Origin: an uncultured Acetatifactor sp.
GTDB taxonomy: Bacteria > Bacillota > Clostridia > Lachnospirales > Lachnospiraceae
DNA: 12,593 nt
Reading direction: 5' to 3'
Assembly: GCA_910586435.1 (NCBI GenBank)
Contig: CAJUGT010000112.1
Coordinates: 1 to 12,593, forward strand
The notes beneath the pieces were generated by a model. That model was not told the DNA's origin, did no database searches, and saw only the letters and a program-made list of their open reading frames with translations. Both the position numbers and the translations under genes were made by a program. Of the stretch, positions 1 to 8,175 are shown in pieces (the first letter of the stretch is position 1; each line of letters begins with the position of its first letter).

Positions 1-37
1 TACGGCCAAAACCATTAATTGCTACTCTTACTGCCAT
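1..37 (-). CDS. gap: Glyceraldehyde-3-phosphate dehydrogenase, N-terminus only (partial)
   Basis: Only the first 12 codons are in the window; the gene runs off the left edge. The minus strand from the ATG at 35-37 reads MAVRVAINGFGR. This is the start of the Rossmann NAD-binding fold of type I GAPDH, with the conserved INGFGR glycine loop that binds the cofactor. The enzyme converts glyceraldehyde 3-phosphate to 1,3-bisphosphoglycerate in cytoplasmic glycolysis. A strong Shine-Dalgarno sequence (AGGAGGAG, complement of about 43-51) sits six bases before the ATG and fixes the start. It diverges from the hisJ-like gene. The family call is firm for such a short piece because this N-terminus is distinctive, but nothing can be said about the rest of the gene. 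Confidence 0.88.
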   Translation of the reverse strand, partial: MAVRVAINGFGR

Positions 38-110
38 TTTAGTCTCCTCCTAAAATATATTTTATATGTTTTAACAACCCTTGTCCCTGGAAACAGATGC
101 CTGCACTTCC

Positions 111-134
111 TGACAGGACTTGACAGATTGTCAA
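111..134. promoter_or_regulatory. Candidate operator in the gap leader
   Basis: TTGACA (120-125), GAT, TGTCAA (129-134) is a perfect 6-bp inverted repeat. The hexamer TGACAG also occurs twice with a 10-bp period (111-116 and 121-126), about one helical turn. The site lies roughly 12 to 35 bp downstream of the predicted gap start site, where a repressor would block transcription. In Bacillus, gapA is controlled by CggR through a downstream operator, but the CggR consensus is not clearly present here. The regulator is therefore unassigned. Confidence 0.4.
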
Positions 135-152
135 AATTTTATCAGCAATGAT

Positions 153-181
153 ATTTTACCCAATTTCCACTCATAATTCAA
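153..181 (-). promoter_or_regulatory. Sigma-A type promoter for gap
   Basis: On the minus strand a -35 TTGAAT (176-181) and a -10 TAAAAT (153-158) are separated by exactly 17 bp. Transcription would start near 146, giving a leader of about 110 nt before the gap ATG. A TTGTTAA heptamer on the minus strand (71-77) matches one half of the Rex operator consensus, but the second half is poor, so Rex control is only a possibility. Confidence 0.6.
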
Positions 182-242
182 GATGTAAATAGAAAATAAT
201 TTCCATATTTACGTAAATTTAACAGAATGTTTAGAAATATCA

Positions 243-251
243 TGTTATAAT
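243..251 (+). promoter_or_regulatory. Extended -10 promoter for the hisJ-like gene
   Basis: TGTTATAAT (243-251) is a perfect extended -10 element (TGnTATAAT). No good -35 sits 17 bp upstream; the nearest match is TTAACA at 219-224, with a 21-bp spacing. Extended -10 promoters can work without a -35. The start site would be near 258, about 32 nt before the ATG, and an AGAAAGGA ribosome site lies at 275-282. Confidence 0.55.
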
Positions 252-289
252 ATTGACACAGAATATTATATATCAGAAAGGAAAACCAT

Positions 290-1108
290 ATGCCAATTAT
301 ATCAGATTGCCATTTACACTCTTCCTTCTCCGGAGATTCCGATACTCCAATGGAAGAAATGATTTTACAGGGAATTTCCCAGGGACTTACCACCCTTTGT
401 TTTACAGAACACAATGATTACGAATTTCCCGACGGCCCAGAGGAAGCGGGAAGCATTTTTTTACTAAATGTGGACTCTTATTTATATGACCTTGCAAATT
501 ACAAGGAAAAATACAAGGATAAGATTCGGCTTCTCTTTGGAGTGGAGTTGGGACTCCAACCGGAGGTAGTCCGCCAGAACGCTGTTTTCGCCAAAACCCA
601 CGAATTTGATTTTATCATTGGTTCTTCCCATATATGCCACAGAAAAGACCCCTACTATAAGGAATTTTTTCATGGACGCAGCACAGAAGACGCTCTGAGG
701 GAATATTTTGAATCCATTGTGGAGAATATCAGAAAATTTTCCAATTTTGATGTGTACGGCCACCTGGATTATGCCATAAGGTATGCTCCAAGTCCCTGCG
801 AAGACTTTTCCTATGCGCAATACAGCGACATTTTAGATGTTATATTACAACTGTTAATCGAAAAAGGCAAAGGAATCGAACTAAATACGGGCGGCATTCA
901 AAATGACTCCTGTGATTTCCAGCCCTATCAGAGTATTCTGAAACGTTTCCGGGAACTGGGGGGTGAAATCCTCACCATAGGTTCCGATGCCCACAGAGCT
1001 GCCGCCATGGGAGCGCATTTCAAAAAAGCGGCAGAAATATTAGCGGAATGTGGTTTTCGTTATTACTGCATCTTTGAAAAAAGGTCTCCTGAATTTCACA
1101 AACTCTGA
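290..1108 (+). CDS. hisJ: PHP-family histidinol-phosphatase (HisJ/HisK type)
   Basis: A 272-residue protein of the PHP metallophosphoesterase family. The metal ligands expected for the PHP active site are visible: HxH at 8/10, E40-H41 (FTEHND), E86 in FGVELG, H114 in GSSH, H158 in YGHLDY, and D233/H235 in IGSDAH. The C-terminal FEKR-P motif and the overall length fit the HisJ family, which dephosphorylates L-histidinol phosphate to histidinol in histidine synthesis. The ATG at 290 follows an AGAAAGGA ribosome site with normal spacing, and the metal motif begins eight residues in, so the start is secure. No other his gene lies in this window, so the gene is monocistronic here. A different sugar- or nucleotide-phosphate substrate cannot be excluded from sequence alone. 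Confidence 0.85.
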   Translation: MPIISDCHLHSSFSGDSDTPMEEMILQGISQGLTTLCFTEHNDYEFPDGPEEAGSIFLLNVDSYLYDLANYKEKYKDKIRLLFGVELGLQPEVVRQNAVFAKTHEFDFIIGSSHICHRKDPYYKEFFHGRSTEDALREYFESIVENIRKFSNFDVYGHLDYAIRYAPSPCEDFSYAQYSDILDVILQLLIEKGKGIELNTGGIQNDSCDFQPYQSILKRFRELGGEILTIGSDAHRAAAMGAHFKKAAEILAECGFRYYCIFEKRSPEFHKL

Positions 1109-1157
1109 AAAATTTGCAGCCTGCTGTGACAGCGCCAAAGTGTTCTGTTTCCCTGCG

Positions 1158-1208
1158 AAAAATCTAACTTGTACACCACCCCCGCAAGAATTCCAGGGGT
1201 GGCGTACA
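1158..1208 (-). terminator. Terminator-like hairpin after hscC
   Basis: Arms at 1170-1182 and 1196-1208 form a 13-bp stem with a 13-nt loop. The single non-Watson-Crick position is a G-U pair in the minus-strand RNA but an A-C mismatch in the plus-strand RNA. This suggests the minus transcript (the hscC unit) is the one under selection. A T5 run follows after seven bases (complement of 1158-1162), so it is not a textbook terminator. It lies about 50 nt beyond the hscC stop. Confidence 0.5.
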
Positions 1209-1257
1209 CCTCAATCCATACACACAGATTTCAGATATCAGCAGCTCCTATCCGGGC

Positions 1258-2982
1258 TTACTCATCCTCTTCTTCCAATATTTCGTTCAGTTCATCCCTG
1301 GCATCCATAATTTCATCATGATCCCCTCGTTTCAGGGCGGCTTCAAAGGCAGTTATGTAATGATCCAGCTTACGCCTGCGGTCTCCCAGAGCTTCCTCAT
1401 ACATTCTCTCCGCCCGAAGCAACACAAGGCGATTTTCCTCGTAATCCCGGGGCTGGATTTTCAGATAGGCCAGCTCCTCCATACGCTTTTTCACCTCTTC
1501 CTCCGTCATCTGGTTCTCCTGCCCCTTGATAATCATCTTACGGCTTACTCCTGTGGACACAACGGTGACTTCCACTTCCAAAAGAGAATTAATGTCATAT
1601 GTATATGTTACGTCTACAGACTCCCGGCCTTTCGGCCCTTTGGGAATCTCTATTTCAAGTTCTCCCAGGAAGAGATTGTTTCTGGCAAATCGACTCTCCC
1701 CCTGCAAGACACGCACACGCACTTTCTCCTGGTTATCCCTTACCGTGAACAGCCGTTCTGTATGACTGGCCGGAATCACTGTATTTCTCTCAATGATAGG
1801 ACAAAATCTCCCATCCTCAAACTTTCCTTCTTCATACTCCACCACGACCTCAGTGCCCAGCGTAAAGGAACAGACATCAGTGAGTATGACTTCCTTTACC
1901 TCTTCCCGTCTCTCCTTCATAGCCGCCTGCACCGCCGCTCCAAGAGCCACTGTCTCATCGGGATTCAATTTGGTATCCGGGAATTTCCGAAACAGCCTGA
2001 TCAGAAAATCTCTGACGATAGAAAGCCTGGTGGCTCCCCCAATGAGAATTACTTCATCAATATCGCCCAACTTCAGCCCTGCGTCCGAAAGACTTTTCTT
2101 CACTGGCTCACGAATTTTCATCAGCAGTTCCTCACAGGCTTCCTCATATTCCCTGTGAGTAATCTGCTGCTCAATCGTCTCCTCATGATACAAAAAGCTC
2201 ATGGTTATTTTATCCGATTCGCTGGTGGCATATTTAGCCTTCTCCGCCTGACGGTACAGTCTCACCTGTTCCTTCTCTGTCAGACTCTGCAAAGTCATCT
2301 TTGCTTTCTGCAAGAACAGTTTTGCCATCACTTCCGTGAAGTCTTCTCCGCCCAGATAATTATCCCCTGCCACTGCGCGGACTTCCAGAATATTGTGATA
2401 TAATTCCAGAATGGATACGTCAAAAGTTCCCCCTCCAAGGTCAAAAACCAGGAAGCGGGTATCTTTTGTCTTATCATACAGCCCATACGCCACCGCCGCC
2501 GCCGTGGGTTCAGAAATCATCCTCTCCACCTTAAGACCCGCCAATTCACCGGCACGTTTTGTAGCCTTCCTCCTCTTGTCGTCGAAATAAGCCGGAACAC
2601 TGATGACAGCTTCCGTCACCTCTTCTCCAAGATAAACTTCCGCATCCTCCTTCAGGGAACGCAGGACCATACTGGATAATTCCTCCGGCCTGAAATGCTT
2701 TCCGCTCAGAATATACTCCCGCTCCGTCCCCATGCTCCTCTTAAAAGTCTGAGCCACAGAGTCTGGATACAGACTCATGCGCTCCCTTGCGGTCTCTCCC
2801 ACATACACATTGCCTTCCTCGTCCACACTGACTACCGAAGGCGTTAAATTTTTTCCCAGCCTGTTTGGTATAATCTTCGGCCCCTCTTCCGTAAAATAAG
2901 CAATCAGGCTGTTGGTTGTCCCCAAATCAATTCCTACTATCATATGATCATCCATTTCTCTAAAGTTTTTGTTATGCTCCAA
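1258..2982 (-). CDS. hscC: HscC-type Hsp70 chaperone
   Basis: A 574-residue Hsp70. The ATPase domain shows GIDLGTTNS (17-25), ISVPAYF (127-133), VFDLGGGTFDVS (179-190) and LIGGATRLS (313-321). The interdomain linker is near 364-379 (EVILTDVCSFTLGTEV), followed by the substrate-binding domain (about 380-510) and a short charged helical lid. Its length is close to E. coli HscC (about 556) and below DnaK (about 638), and it lacks the disordered DnaK tail. From memory, stretches such as ELSSMVLRSLKEDAE and SFTLGTEV, and the ALGD lid motif, fit HscC better than DnaK. The start given is TTG at 2982 with AAGGAAA upstream; ATGs at 2955 or 2943 have weaker ribosome sites but give a more usual N-terminus. 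It follows the J-like TPR gene by 54 bp, so the two are probably co-transcribed and functional partners. Clients are unknown. Confidence 0.87.
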   Translation of the reverse strand: MEHNKNFREMDDHMIVGIDLGTTNSLIAYFTEEGPKIIPNRLGKNLTPSVVSVDEEGNVYVGETARERMSLYPDSVAQTFKRSMGTEREYILSGKHFRPEELSSMVLRSLKEDAEVYLGEEVTEAVISVPAYFDDKRRKATKRAGELAGLKVERMISEPTAAAVAYGLYDKTKDTRFLVFDLGGGTFDVSILELYHNILEVRAVAGDNYLGGEDFTEVMAKLFLQKAKMTLQSLTEKEQVRLYRQAEKAKYATSESDKITMSFLYHEETIEQQITHREYEEACEELLMKIREPVKKSLSDAGLKLGDIDEVILIGGATRLSIVRDFLIRLFRKFPDTKLNPDETVALGAAVQAAMKERREEVKEVILTDVCSFTLGTEVVVEYEEGKFEDGRFCPIIERNTVIPASHTERLFTVRDNQEKVRVRVLQGESRFARNNLFLGELEIEIPKGPKGRESVDVTYTYDINSLLEVEVTVVSTGVSRKMIIKGQENQMTEEEVKKRMEELAYLKIQPRDYEENRLVLLRAERMYEEALGDRRRKLDHYITAFEAALKRGDHDEIMDARDELNEILEEEDE

Positions 2983-3036
2983 GGCGATTTCCTTATATCA
3001 GTATAGCACAAATATCTCCTACAATCACGCCTTTTT

Positions 3037-6000
3037 TCACTTTGGCAAAAATTCCATATGCTTTATGGCCAGCATATAGATATCCCAGGGCCTCTCCTTC
3101 AGATTTCGCTCCAGCAGTTCCCCGGCTTCCTTCCTCTGATTCATTTGCAGAAAAAGCAATATCCTCATAGCTTCCAGTTCCATACAGGCAGAATTCGTAC
3201 ACTCATGACAGATTTCACATCTTCCTCCTCTGTCCAGGATTTCCTGCAATTTCTCACATGGCGCCGTATAATAATCCGCTAAAAATTCTACCCACAGGTG
3301 TTTTTTCTCACGATTATAATATCTGTTCTTTCCGGATTCATTCTCTTTCTCCAGCCATGCCCGCAAACGTTTCGCGAACTTTCTGCCACGCTTTTCATCC
3401 TTGCAGAGAATCCCCGCAAATACCGCGTCACAAAGTCTCCCTTCCATGGTATCGTCCGTCAGCCAGTCCCCTGCCATCTTCTCAAAAGCTCGCATGGCGG
3501 CGCCTTTATACCCGGTCAGCAGCTCTGTCCATCCCTTGCTGTTATAATATGCCGGATAGGATACCACTTCCTCTTTTGCTCCTTTTTCGGACGAAAAGGT
3601 ACTTCGCATTGCCTTCATTGTACGAACTATGGCGTTTCCCTGCAATTCCACACCCCACTGCCTGACAAGCAGCCGTGCTTTGTCCCCCATACCTGCGCTC
3701 AGATACAGACGAACCATTTTCTCATAACGAGTCCATTTGTCTTTTATGTAAAATCGCTCATAAGACGCTGCGGCATCCTGAATTCTTCCCATCCGAACGT
3801 TCAATTGCGCCAGATTGTCTCCAAACCAGCTGCTTTTGCTCTTTCCCACAAGCTCTTCATATTTTTGATACGCCCCCAATGCCCTTTCATAATCTTCCAG
3901 CAATGAGTAAAGATTCCCCATATCCGCATAAATAATTGGCGATATTTCCTGGTCCTTATATAAAATTGCCTTTTTAATATAATACAATGCCCTTTCATAA
4001 TCCCCAAGGTATTTATACACAAAGCTTAAACCGTTCAGCGCATATGGATTGGAGGGATTTATGTAAAGCGCCTTCTCAAAATCTGCTTTTGCTTCCTCAT
4101 AACGATGAGCGGCCCTGTGAAAAATTGCCCGTTCAACCAACATAAAGTCATCGGGATAATGATACAAGTATTCTGTCAGAATGGCCAGACCCTTTTCATA
4201 ATAATCTTCTTCCCCTTCTTCCACATGCCAGTGATATTTGGCCCGAAAACTGTTCAATGCCCTGTTCAGCTCCCCGGTCTCCATTGTTTCATGGTCCATC
4301 TGAAACCGGTACGCATCCAGGATTACGCTTTTTACACCGTTTTTTTCCGCATCTTCCAGAACTCTCAAAAGGTCCTCCCGATACTCCAGATCCAGATACA
4401 CTTTTGCCAGATATTCATAGGCCTTTATAAAAGTAGGATAATATCGGATACACTGGCTTGCCGCCTGAACCACCCCTCTGGCATTGAGCTGTCTTCTATG
4501 CACCTCCAGGGCCGAGGCATATGCGGCAAACACCTGATATTCATCAATCAGTCTGTTGATAATTTCCAGGCTGCGCTCATATTCCTCCATCTCCATATAT
4601 ATTTGCGCCATTTCAAGCCATAGACCAATATCTCTCACCCCTCCCACCAGTATATGCTCTCCTTCTTCGATGGCAAGGGCAAATTTTTCTTTCTCTCTAT
4701 ATCCCAGATTGTGATAACACTGCATCCGTATGAGATGTGCCTGACGCAGCCTGTCTTTGTCTCTTTTCTCTTCGGTTTCCGGGTTTGCCATCCGCTTTTT
4801 CAGCATGTCCTCCCATTGTCTTGACATAAGAATGGCATCCTCATATTCCGTCTGTTCCACATAGAGCTTAGCCAACAGTCCACTGTATTCCGTTTTCTTC
4901 TCCGGCGGCAGATTTTTTTCTATTTTCAGTGCCAGTCTGATGCCAAGGGATATTTTTCCATCCTGAAGATAGCACCAACATAATTCCAACGCCGCCACAC
5001 AGTCCCCTGTCTTTTGGTATTTTTCCTTCAGTTCCAGCTCAATTTGGGTGTTCACCTTCTTCAGGATTTCCATGAACTCCTCATCGCCCCCTGCGGTGAG
5101 TACTTTTTCCGCGCATTTTTTGGCATCTCTAAACTGTCCCTGTGTATAATACCATTCGGTCAGACGGACATTGGCCATATAATGGGCATCACTGACCTCC
5201 TTCAGCTCCAAAAATATCTCAGCCGCCTTATTGCGGTTCGCCCCACCCAATGACCACAGAATTTCAGCTTCATTATAACAAATCATGGCATCTTTCGGGT
5301 ACTTCCCACGCTGTTCTTCCATCAGCCTGGTGGCCTCTTCTGCGTTGCCCTGTTCCACCAACAGATTGGCACGGCAGATTTCCATAACCGGATGCCGGAT
5401 ACCCAGCGCATCCGCATTCTTCACATATTGCCCGGCTTCCTCAAAATTTTTCTCCTGCAATGCCTGCCAGCAGCGATCATAATATTGAAGAAATAAATCA
5501 TAATCTCCATCTTCCGGACCGTCAAACTGGGAAAAATCCACATCCTCGCCACGTTCGCATTTTCCCACAATATAACGCACAAAATGGGCGGGAAGCTTTT
5601 CTCGCAGGAGTTTCGCATTGCTTACGATTCCCAGTTTTTTATCAAGCAGCTGCCATACCTGTGTGGGGAGTTTAAAATGCTCCATAAGAAAACGCAGCAG
5701 TTTATTTCTGCAATTTTCCTCTTCCTCCAAAGACATAAAAATATCGTCATCAAAAAGATTCTTCCACAGCTCCACATCCTGACGGGTACGAATGCATGCA
5801 TAAATTTCCGCCACACGCTCAACCCAAAGACCTGAAGGAGTGGTGTCCGCCGGCTGTTTCTCCGGCAAAATATCTTTGTCCGACTTTGCATACCTGACTG
5901 CCTCCTCATAAGCCCCCCGCAGCAGTTTAAAACCTTCCGGATTGTCCTCCGGGTTGGTCACTGCCAGTTTCTCTCTATATGCGTTTTTGATTGCCTTCTC

Positions 6001-6051
6001 ATCTTTTGTGACTTCAATCCCCAATCTTTGGAAAGCTTCCTTAAAATTCAT
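3037..6051 (-). CDS. Large TPR protein with degenerate N-terminal J-like domain, probable HscC co-chaperone
   Basis: A 1004-residue predicted cytoplasmic protein with no signal peptide or membrane segment. Residues 1-55 resemble a J domain: an FQRLGI helix I, a basic AYREKL helix II, then DNPEGFKLLRGAYEEA as helix III. The HPD tripeptide that canonical J domains use to trigger Hsp70 ATPase reads NPE. From about residue 190 to the C-terminus there are many helical hairpin repeats of TPR type, clearest in the segments NPYALNGLSFVYKYLGDYERAL and IYADMGNLYSLLEDYERAL. Near the C-terminus CEICHECTNSAC places four cysteines at 945, 948, 951 and 956, which may bind metal. The ATG follows GGAGGAATCAA, a strong ribosome site. 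It precedes hscC by 54 bp. J-like proteins paired with HscC are known in E. coli (DjlB, DjlC), so the inferred role is to recruit clients through the TPRs and deliver them to HscC. Confidence 0.75.
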   Translation of the reverse strand: MNFKEAFQRLGIEVTKDEKAIKNAYREKLAVTNPEDNPEGFKLLRGAYEEAVRYAKSDKDILPEKQPADTTPSGLWVERVAEIYACIRTRQDVELWKNLFDDDIFMSLEEEENCRNKLLRFLMEHFKLPTQVWQLLDKKLGIVSNAKLLREKLPAHFVRYIVGKCERGEDVDFSQFDGPEDGDYDLFLQYYDRCWQALQEKNFEEAGQYVKNADALGIRHPVMEICRANLLVEQGNAEEATRLMEEQRGKYPKDAMICYNEAEILWSLGGANRNKAAEIFLELKEVSDAHYMANVRLTEWYYTQGQFRDAKKCAEKVLTAGGDEEFMEILKKVNTQIELELKEKYQKTGDCVAALELCWCYLQDGKISLGIRLALKIEKNLPPEKKTEYSGLLAKLYVEQTEYEDAILMSRQWEDMLKKRMANPETEEKRDKDRLRQAHLIRMQCYHNLGYREKEKFALAIEEGEHILVGGVRDIGLWLEMAQIYMEMEEYERSLEIINRLIDEYQVFAAYASALEVHRRQLNARGVVQAASQCIRYYPTFIKAYEYLAKVYLDLEYREDLLRVLEDAEKNGVKSVILDAYRFQMDHETMETGELNRALNSFRAKYHWHVEEGEEDYYEKGLAILTEYLYHYPDDFMLVERAIFHRAAHRYEEAKADFEKALYINPSNPYALNGLSFVYKYLGDYERALYYIKKAILYKDQEISPIIYADMGNLYSLLEDYERALGAYQKYEELVGKSKSSWFGDNLAQLNVRMGRIQDAAASYERFYIKDKWTRYEKMVRLYLSAGMGDKARLLVRQWGVELQGNAIVRTMKAMRSTFSSEKGAKEEVVSYPAYYNSKGWTELLTGYKGAAMRAFEKMAGDWLTDDTMEGRLCDAVFAGILCKDEKRGRKFAKRLRAWLEKENESGKNRYYNREKKHLWVEFLADYYTAPCEKLQEILDRGGRCEICHECTNSACMELEAMRILLFLQMNQRKEAGELLERNLKERPWDIYMLAIKHMEFLPK

Positions 6052-6062
6052 TTGATTCCTCC

Positions 6063-6093
6063 AAAAAAGGGCAGAAGATTCCCTTCTGCCCTT
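6063..6093 (-). terminator. Rho-independent terminator after glyS
   Basis: On the minus strand an 11-bp perfect stem (arms 6083-6093 and 6067-6077) with a 5-nt loop is followed at once by a T run (complement of 6063-6068, overlapping the last stem pairs). It begins 12 bases after the glyS stop. The T run is directly continuous with the GGAGG ribosome site of the next gene. Confidence 0.9.
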
Positions 6094-6104
6094 CCGTCAA
6101 ATTC

Positions 6105-7493
6105 TCAAAACATAAATTTATCTGCAAAATAGGCATCCAGCTCCGCAATCGCCACCCTCTCCTGCTCCATGGAATCTCTGAACCGAACTGTCACACAGCC
6201 GTCTGTCTCAGAGTCAAAATCAAAAGTGACGCAGAAGGGCGTCCCTATTTCATCCTGGCGGCGGTATCTTTTGCCAATATTTCCCCGGTCATCATATTCG
6301 CAATTATACTTTCTGGAAAGTTCTGTATAAATCTTTTCCGCTCCTTCTCCCAGCTTCTTAGAGAGCGGCAGCACACCTATCTTCACCGGCGCCAATGCGG
6401 GATGGAAGCGAAGCACCGTCCGCATGTCTCCTCCTTCCAGTTCTTCCTCATCATACGCTGCGCAAAGGAACGCCAAAACAACGCGATCCGCGCCGAGAGA
6501 CGGCTCAATGACATAAGGAATGTATTTCTCTTTCTTCTCATCATCAAAATAGGACATATCTTCACCGGATGTATTTGCGTGTTGGGTCAAATCATAATCC
6601 GTTCTGTCCGCAATCCCCCACAGCTCACCCCAACCAAAGGGGAACAGAAATTCAATATCTGTGGTAGCCTTACTGTAAAAGCTCAGTTCTTCCGGGCTGT
6701 GGTCACGCAGACGCATCTCCTCCTCTTTGATCCCAAGTGAAATCAGCCAGTCACGGCAGAATCCTCTCCAATATTGGAACCATTCCAGATCCGTCCCGGG
6801 CTCACAAAAAAACTCCAGTTCCATCTGCTCAAACTCACGGGTGCGGAATGTAAAATTCGCTGGCGTAATCTCATTTCGGAAGGATTTTCCAATCTGTCCA
6901 ATGCCAAAAGGAATCTTCTTGCGTGATGTTCTCTGTACGTTTTTAAAATTGACAAATATACCCTGGGCGGTTTCCGGCCGTAAGTATACAACGCTCTTGG
7001 CGTCCTCCGTCACACCCTGAAATGTCTTGAACATCAGATTAAATTGACGAATATCAGTAAAGTTATGTTTGCCGCAGCTGGGACAGGGAATATGATGTTC
7101 TTCCACAAATTCCTTCATTTGTTCCTGACTCCAGGCGTCCACGCTCTCTGACAGAGCAATTCCCTTCTCCTCGCAGAAATTTTCAATCAGGTTATCCGCC
7201 CGAAACCTTTCATGGCACTCCTTACAGTCCATCAGAGGATCAGAAAAACCACCCACATGACCGCTTGCCACCCAAGTTTGAGGATTCATTAAAATAGCGC
7301 AGTCCACACCTACATTATACGGGTTCTCCTGTATAAACTTCTGCCACCAGGCCTTCTTCACATTATTTTTTAATTCGACACCGAGATTACCATAGTCCCA
7401 GGTATTCGCAAGCCCGCCGTAAATCTCTGACCCGGGATAGACAAACCCCCTCGCTTTGGCCAGAGCCTTGATTTTGTCCATTGTCTTTTCCAT
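6105..7493 (-). CDS. glyS: Glycyl-tRNA synthetase, dimeric (alpha2) class II type
   Basis: Charges tRNA-Gly with glycine in the cytoplasm. The 462-residue protein starts MEKTMDKIKALAKARGFVYP, the usual N-terminus of the single-chain bacterial/eukaryotic-type enzyme rather than the alpha2-beta2 type. Visible elements are GSEIYGGLANTWDYG, two CxxC pairs (CKEC and CPSC, a likely zinc site), RPETAQGIFVNFKNV, the class II motif 2 region FRNEITPANFTFRTREFEQME, and motif 3 EPSLGADRVVLAF near the C-terminus. The ATG at 7493 is chosen because AAAGGACAGG precedes it. An in-frame ATG at 7517 overlaps the stop of the upstream lipoprotein as ATGA but has no ribosome site; it would add eight residues. Probably transcribed with the lipoprotein from the promoter at 8176-8204. 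No T-box leader is visible upstream. Confidence 0.95.
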   Translation of the reverse strand: MEKTMDKIKALAKARGFVYPGSEIYGGLANTWDYGNLGVELKNNVKKAWWQKFIQENPYNVGVDCAILMNPQTWVASGHVGGFSDPLMDCKECHERFRADNLIENFCEEKGIALSESVDAWSQEQMKEFVEEHHIPCPSCGKHNFTDIRQFNLMFKTFQGVTEDAKSVVYLRPETAQGIFVNFKNVQRTSRKKIPFGIGQIGKSFRNEITPANFTFRTREFEQMELEFFCEPGTDLEWFQYWRGFCRDWLISLGIKEEEMRLRDHSPEELSFYSKATTDIEFLFPFGWGELWGIADRTDYDLTQHANTSGEDMSYFDDEKKEKYIPYVIEPSLGADRVVLAFLCAAYDEEELEGGDMRTVLRFHPALAPVKIGVLPLSKKLGEGAEKIYTELSRKYNCEYDDRGNIGKRYRRQDEIGTPFCVTFDFDSETDGCVTVRFRDSMEQERVAIAELDAYFADKFMF

Positions 7494-7513
7494 TGCCAGA
7501 ACCTGTCCTTTCG

Positions 7514-8143
7514 TCATTTTAATAAAATATACGCAAGCCCCTCTACCCCAAAGGTGTCTACACTTCCATCCTCATTCAGCCTGGCGCCGTCACTGATGTA
7601 TGCCACTTTGCCGGGACAATAAATCTTCGCCCCCATATCAGTGACAATCAGGCGGCTCTCCCCTGCCTGACGAAGCTGTTCCTCTGTAAACAGCGTATTG
7701 TCCTTCACATTTTTCATGATTACCTTACTGCCGTACCCCTCTGACAATGCCTCCTGCACTGTTCCGTAAAACAATTCGTTGGTCCCAAAAAAGAAATCAT
7801 TTCCAATAAAGCCTGAACAACTCTTCCAGTCGCCAAACTTGTATGTTATCGCTGCCTTGTCTCCGCCTGCCAGCGCTTCCACTTTTTCCACAGCGACAAT
7901 ATTTTCCTGCGTTTTGCCCACATTATATTGTGCCGCTTCCTCAACCGCCATGGATGTCAATTCTGAGAGCTTATAATCCGCCCCTTGAAAATCCATCACC
8001 AGCCAGAGTGTGACTTCCCCCTCCTTGCCGATATATATAGTCTGACCGTCGATCACTTCCGGCATTTTGGTCTCTCCGCAGCCTGTAAGGAATATGGCAC
8101 AGAACATCGTCACAGCAATAAGCCACCTAAGTTTTTCCTTCAT
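7514..8143 (-). CDS. Putative lipoprotein of unknown function
   Basis: A 209-residue protein that I do not recognise. It begins MKEKLRWLIAVTMFCAIFLTGC: a basic start, a hydrophobic stretch and an LTGC lipobox with the lipidated cysteine at residue 22, so it should be anchored on the outer face of the membrane. The mature part is soluble and acidic-to-neutral, with no clear enzyme motif and no other membrane segment. The ATG at 8143 is preferred over an upstream ATG at 8185 because AAAGGGA precedes it and the signal peptide starts there. It is the first gene after a strong promoter and ends 20 bp before the preferred glyS start (or overlaps the alternative start by ATGA), so it is probably co-transcribed with glyS. 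That does not by itself imply a role in translation. Confidence 0.75.
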   Translation of the reverse strand: MKEKLRWLIAVTMFCAIFLTGCGETKMPEVIDGQTIYIGKEGEVTLWLVMDFQGADYKLSELTSMAVEEAAQYNVGKTQENIVAVEKVEALAGGDKAAITYKFGDWKSCSGFIGNDFFFGTNELFYGTVQEALSEGYGSKVIMKNVKDNTLFTEEQLRQAGESRLIVTDMGAKIYCPGKVAYISDGARLNEDGSVDTFGVEGLAYILLK

Positions 8144-8175
8144 CTTATAATCCCTTTCCGAAAATTCTAAATTAC

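Noticed and set aside
1117..1140. Small palindrome GCTGTGACAGC after hisJ as its terminator
   Set aside because: The stem is only 5 bp with no T run; it is too weak to call.
1318..2403. 361-codon plus-strand frame opposite hscC
   Set aside because: Antisense shadow of a clear Hsp70 gene, with no ribosome site or recognisable domain.
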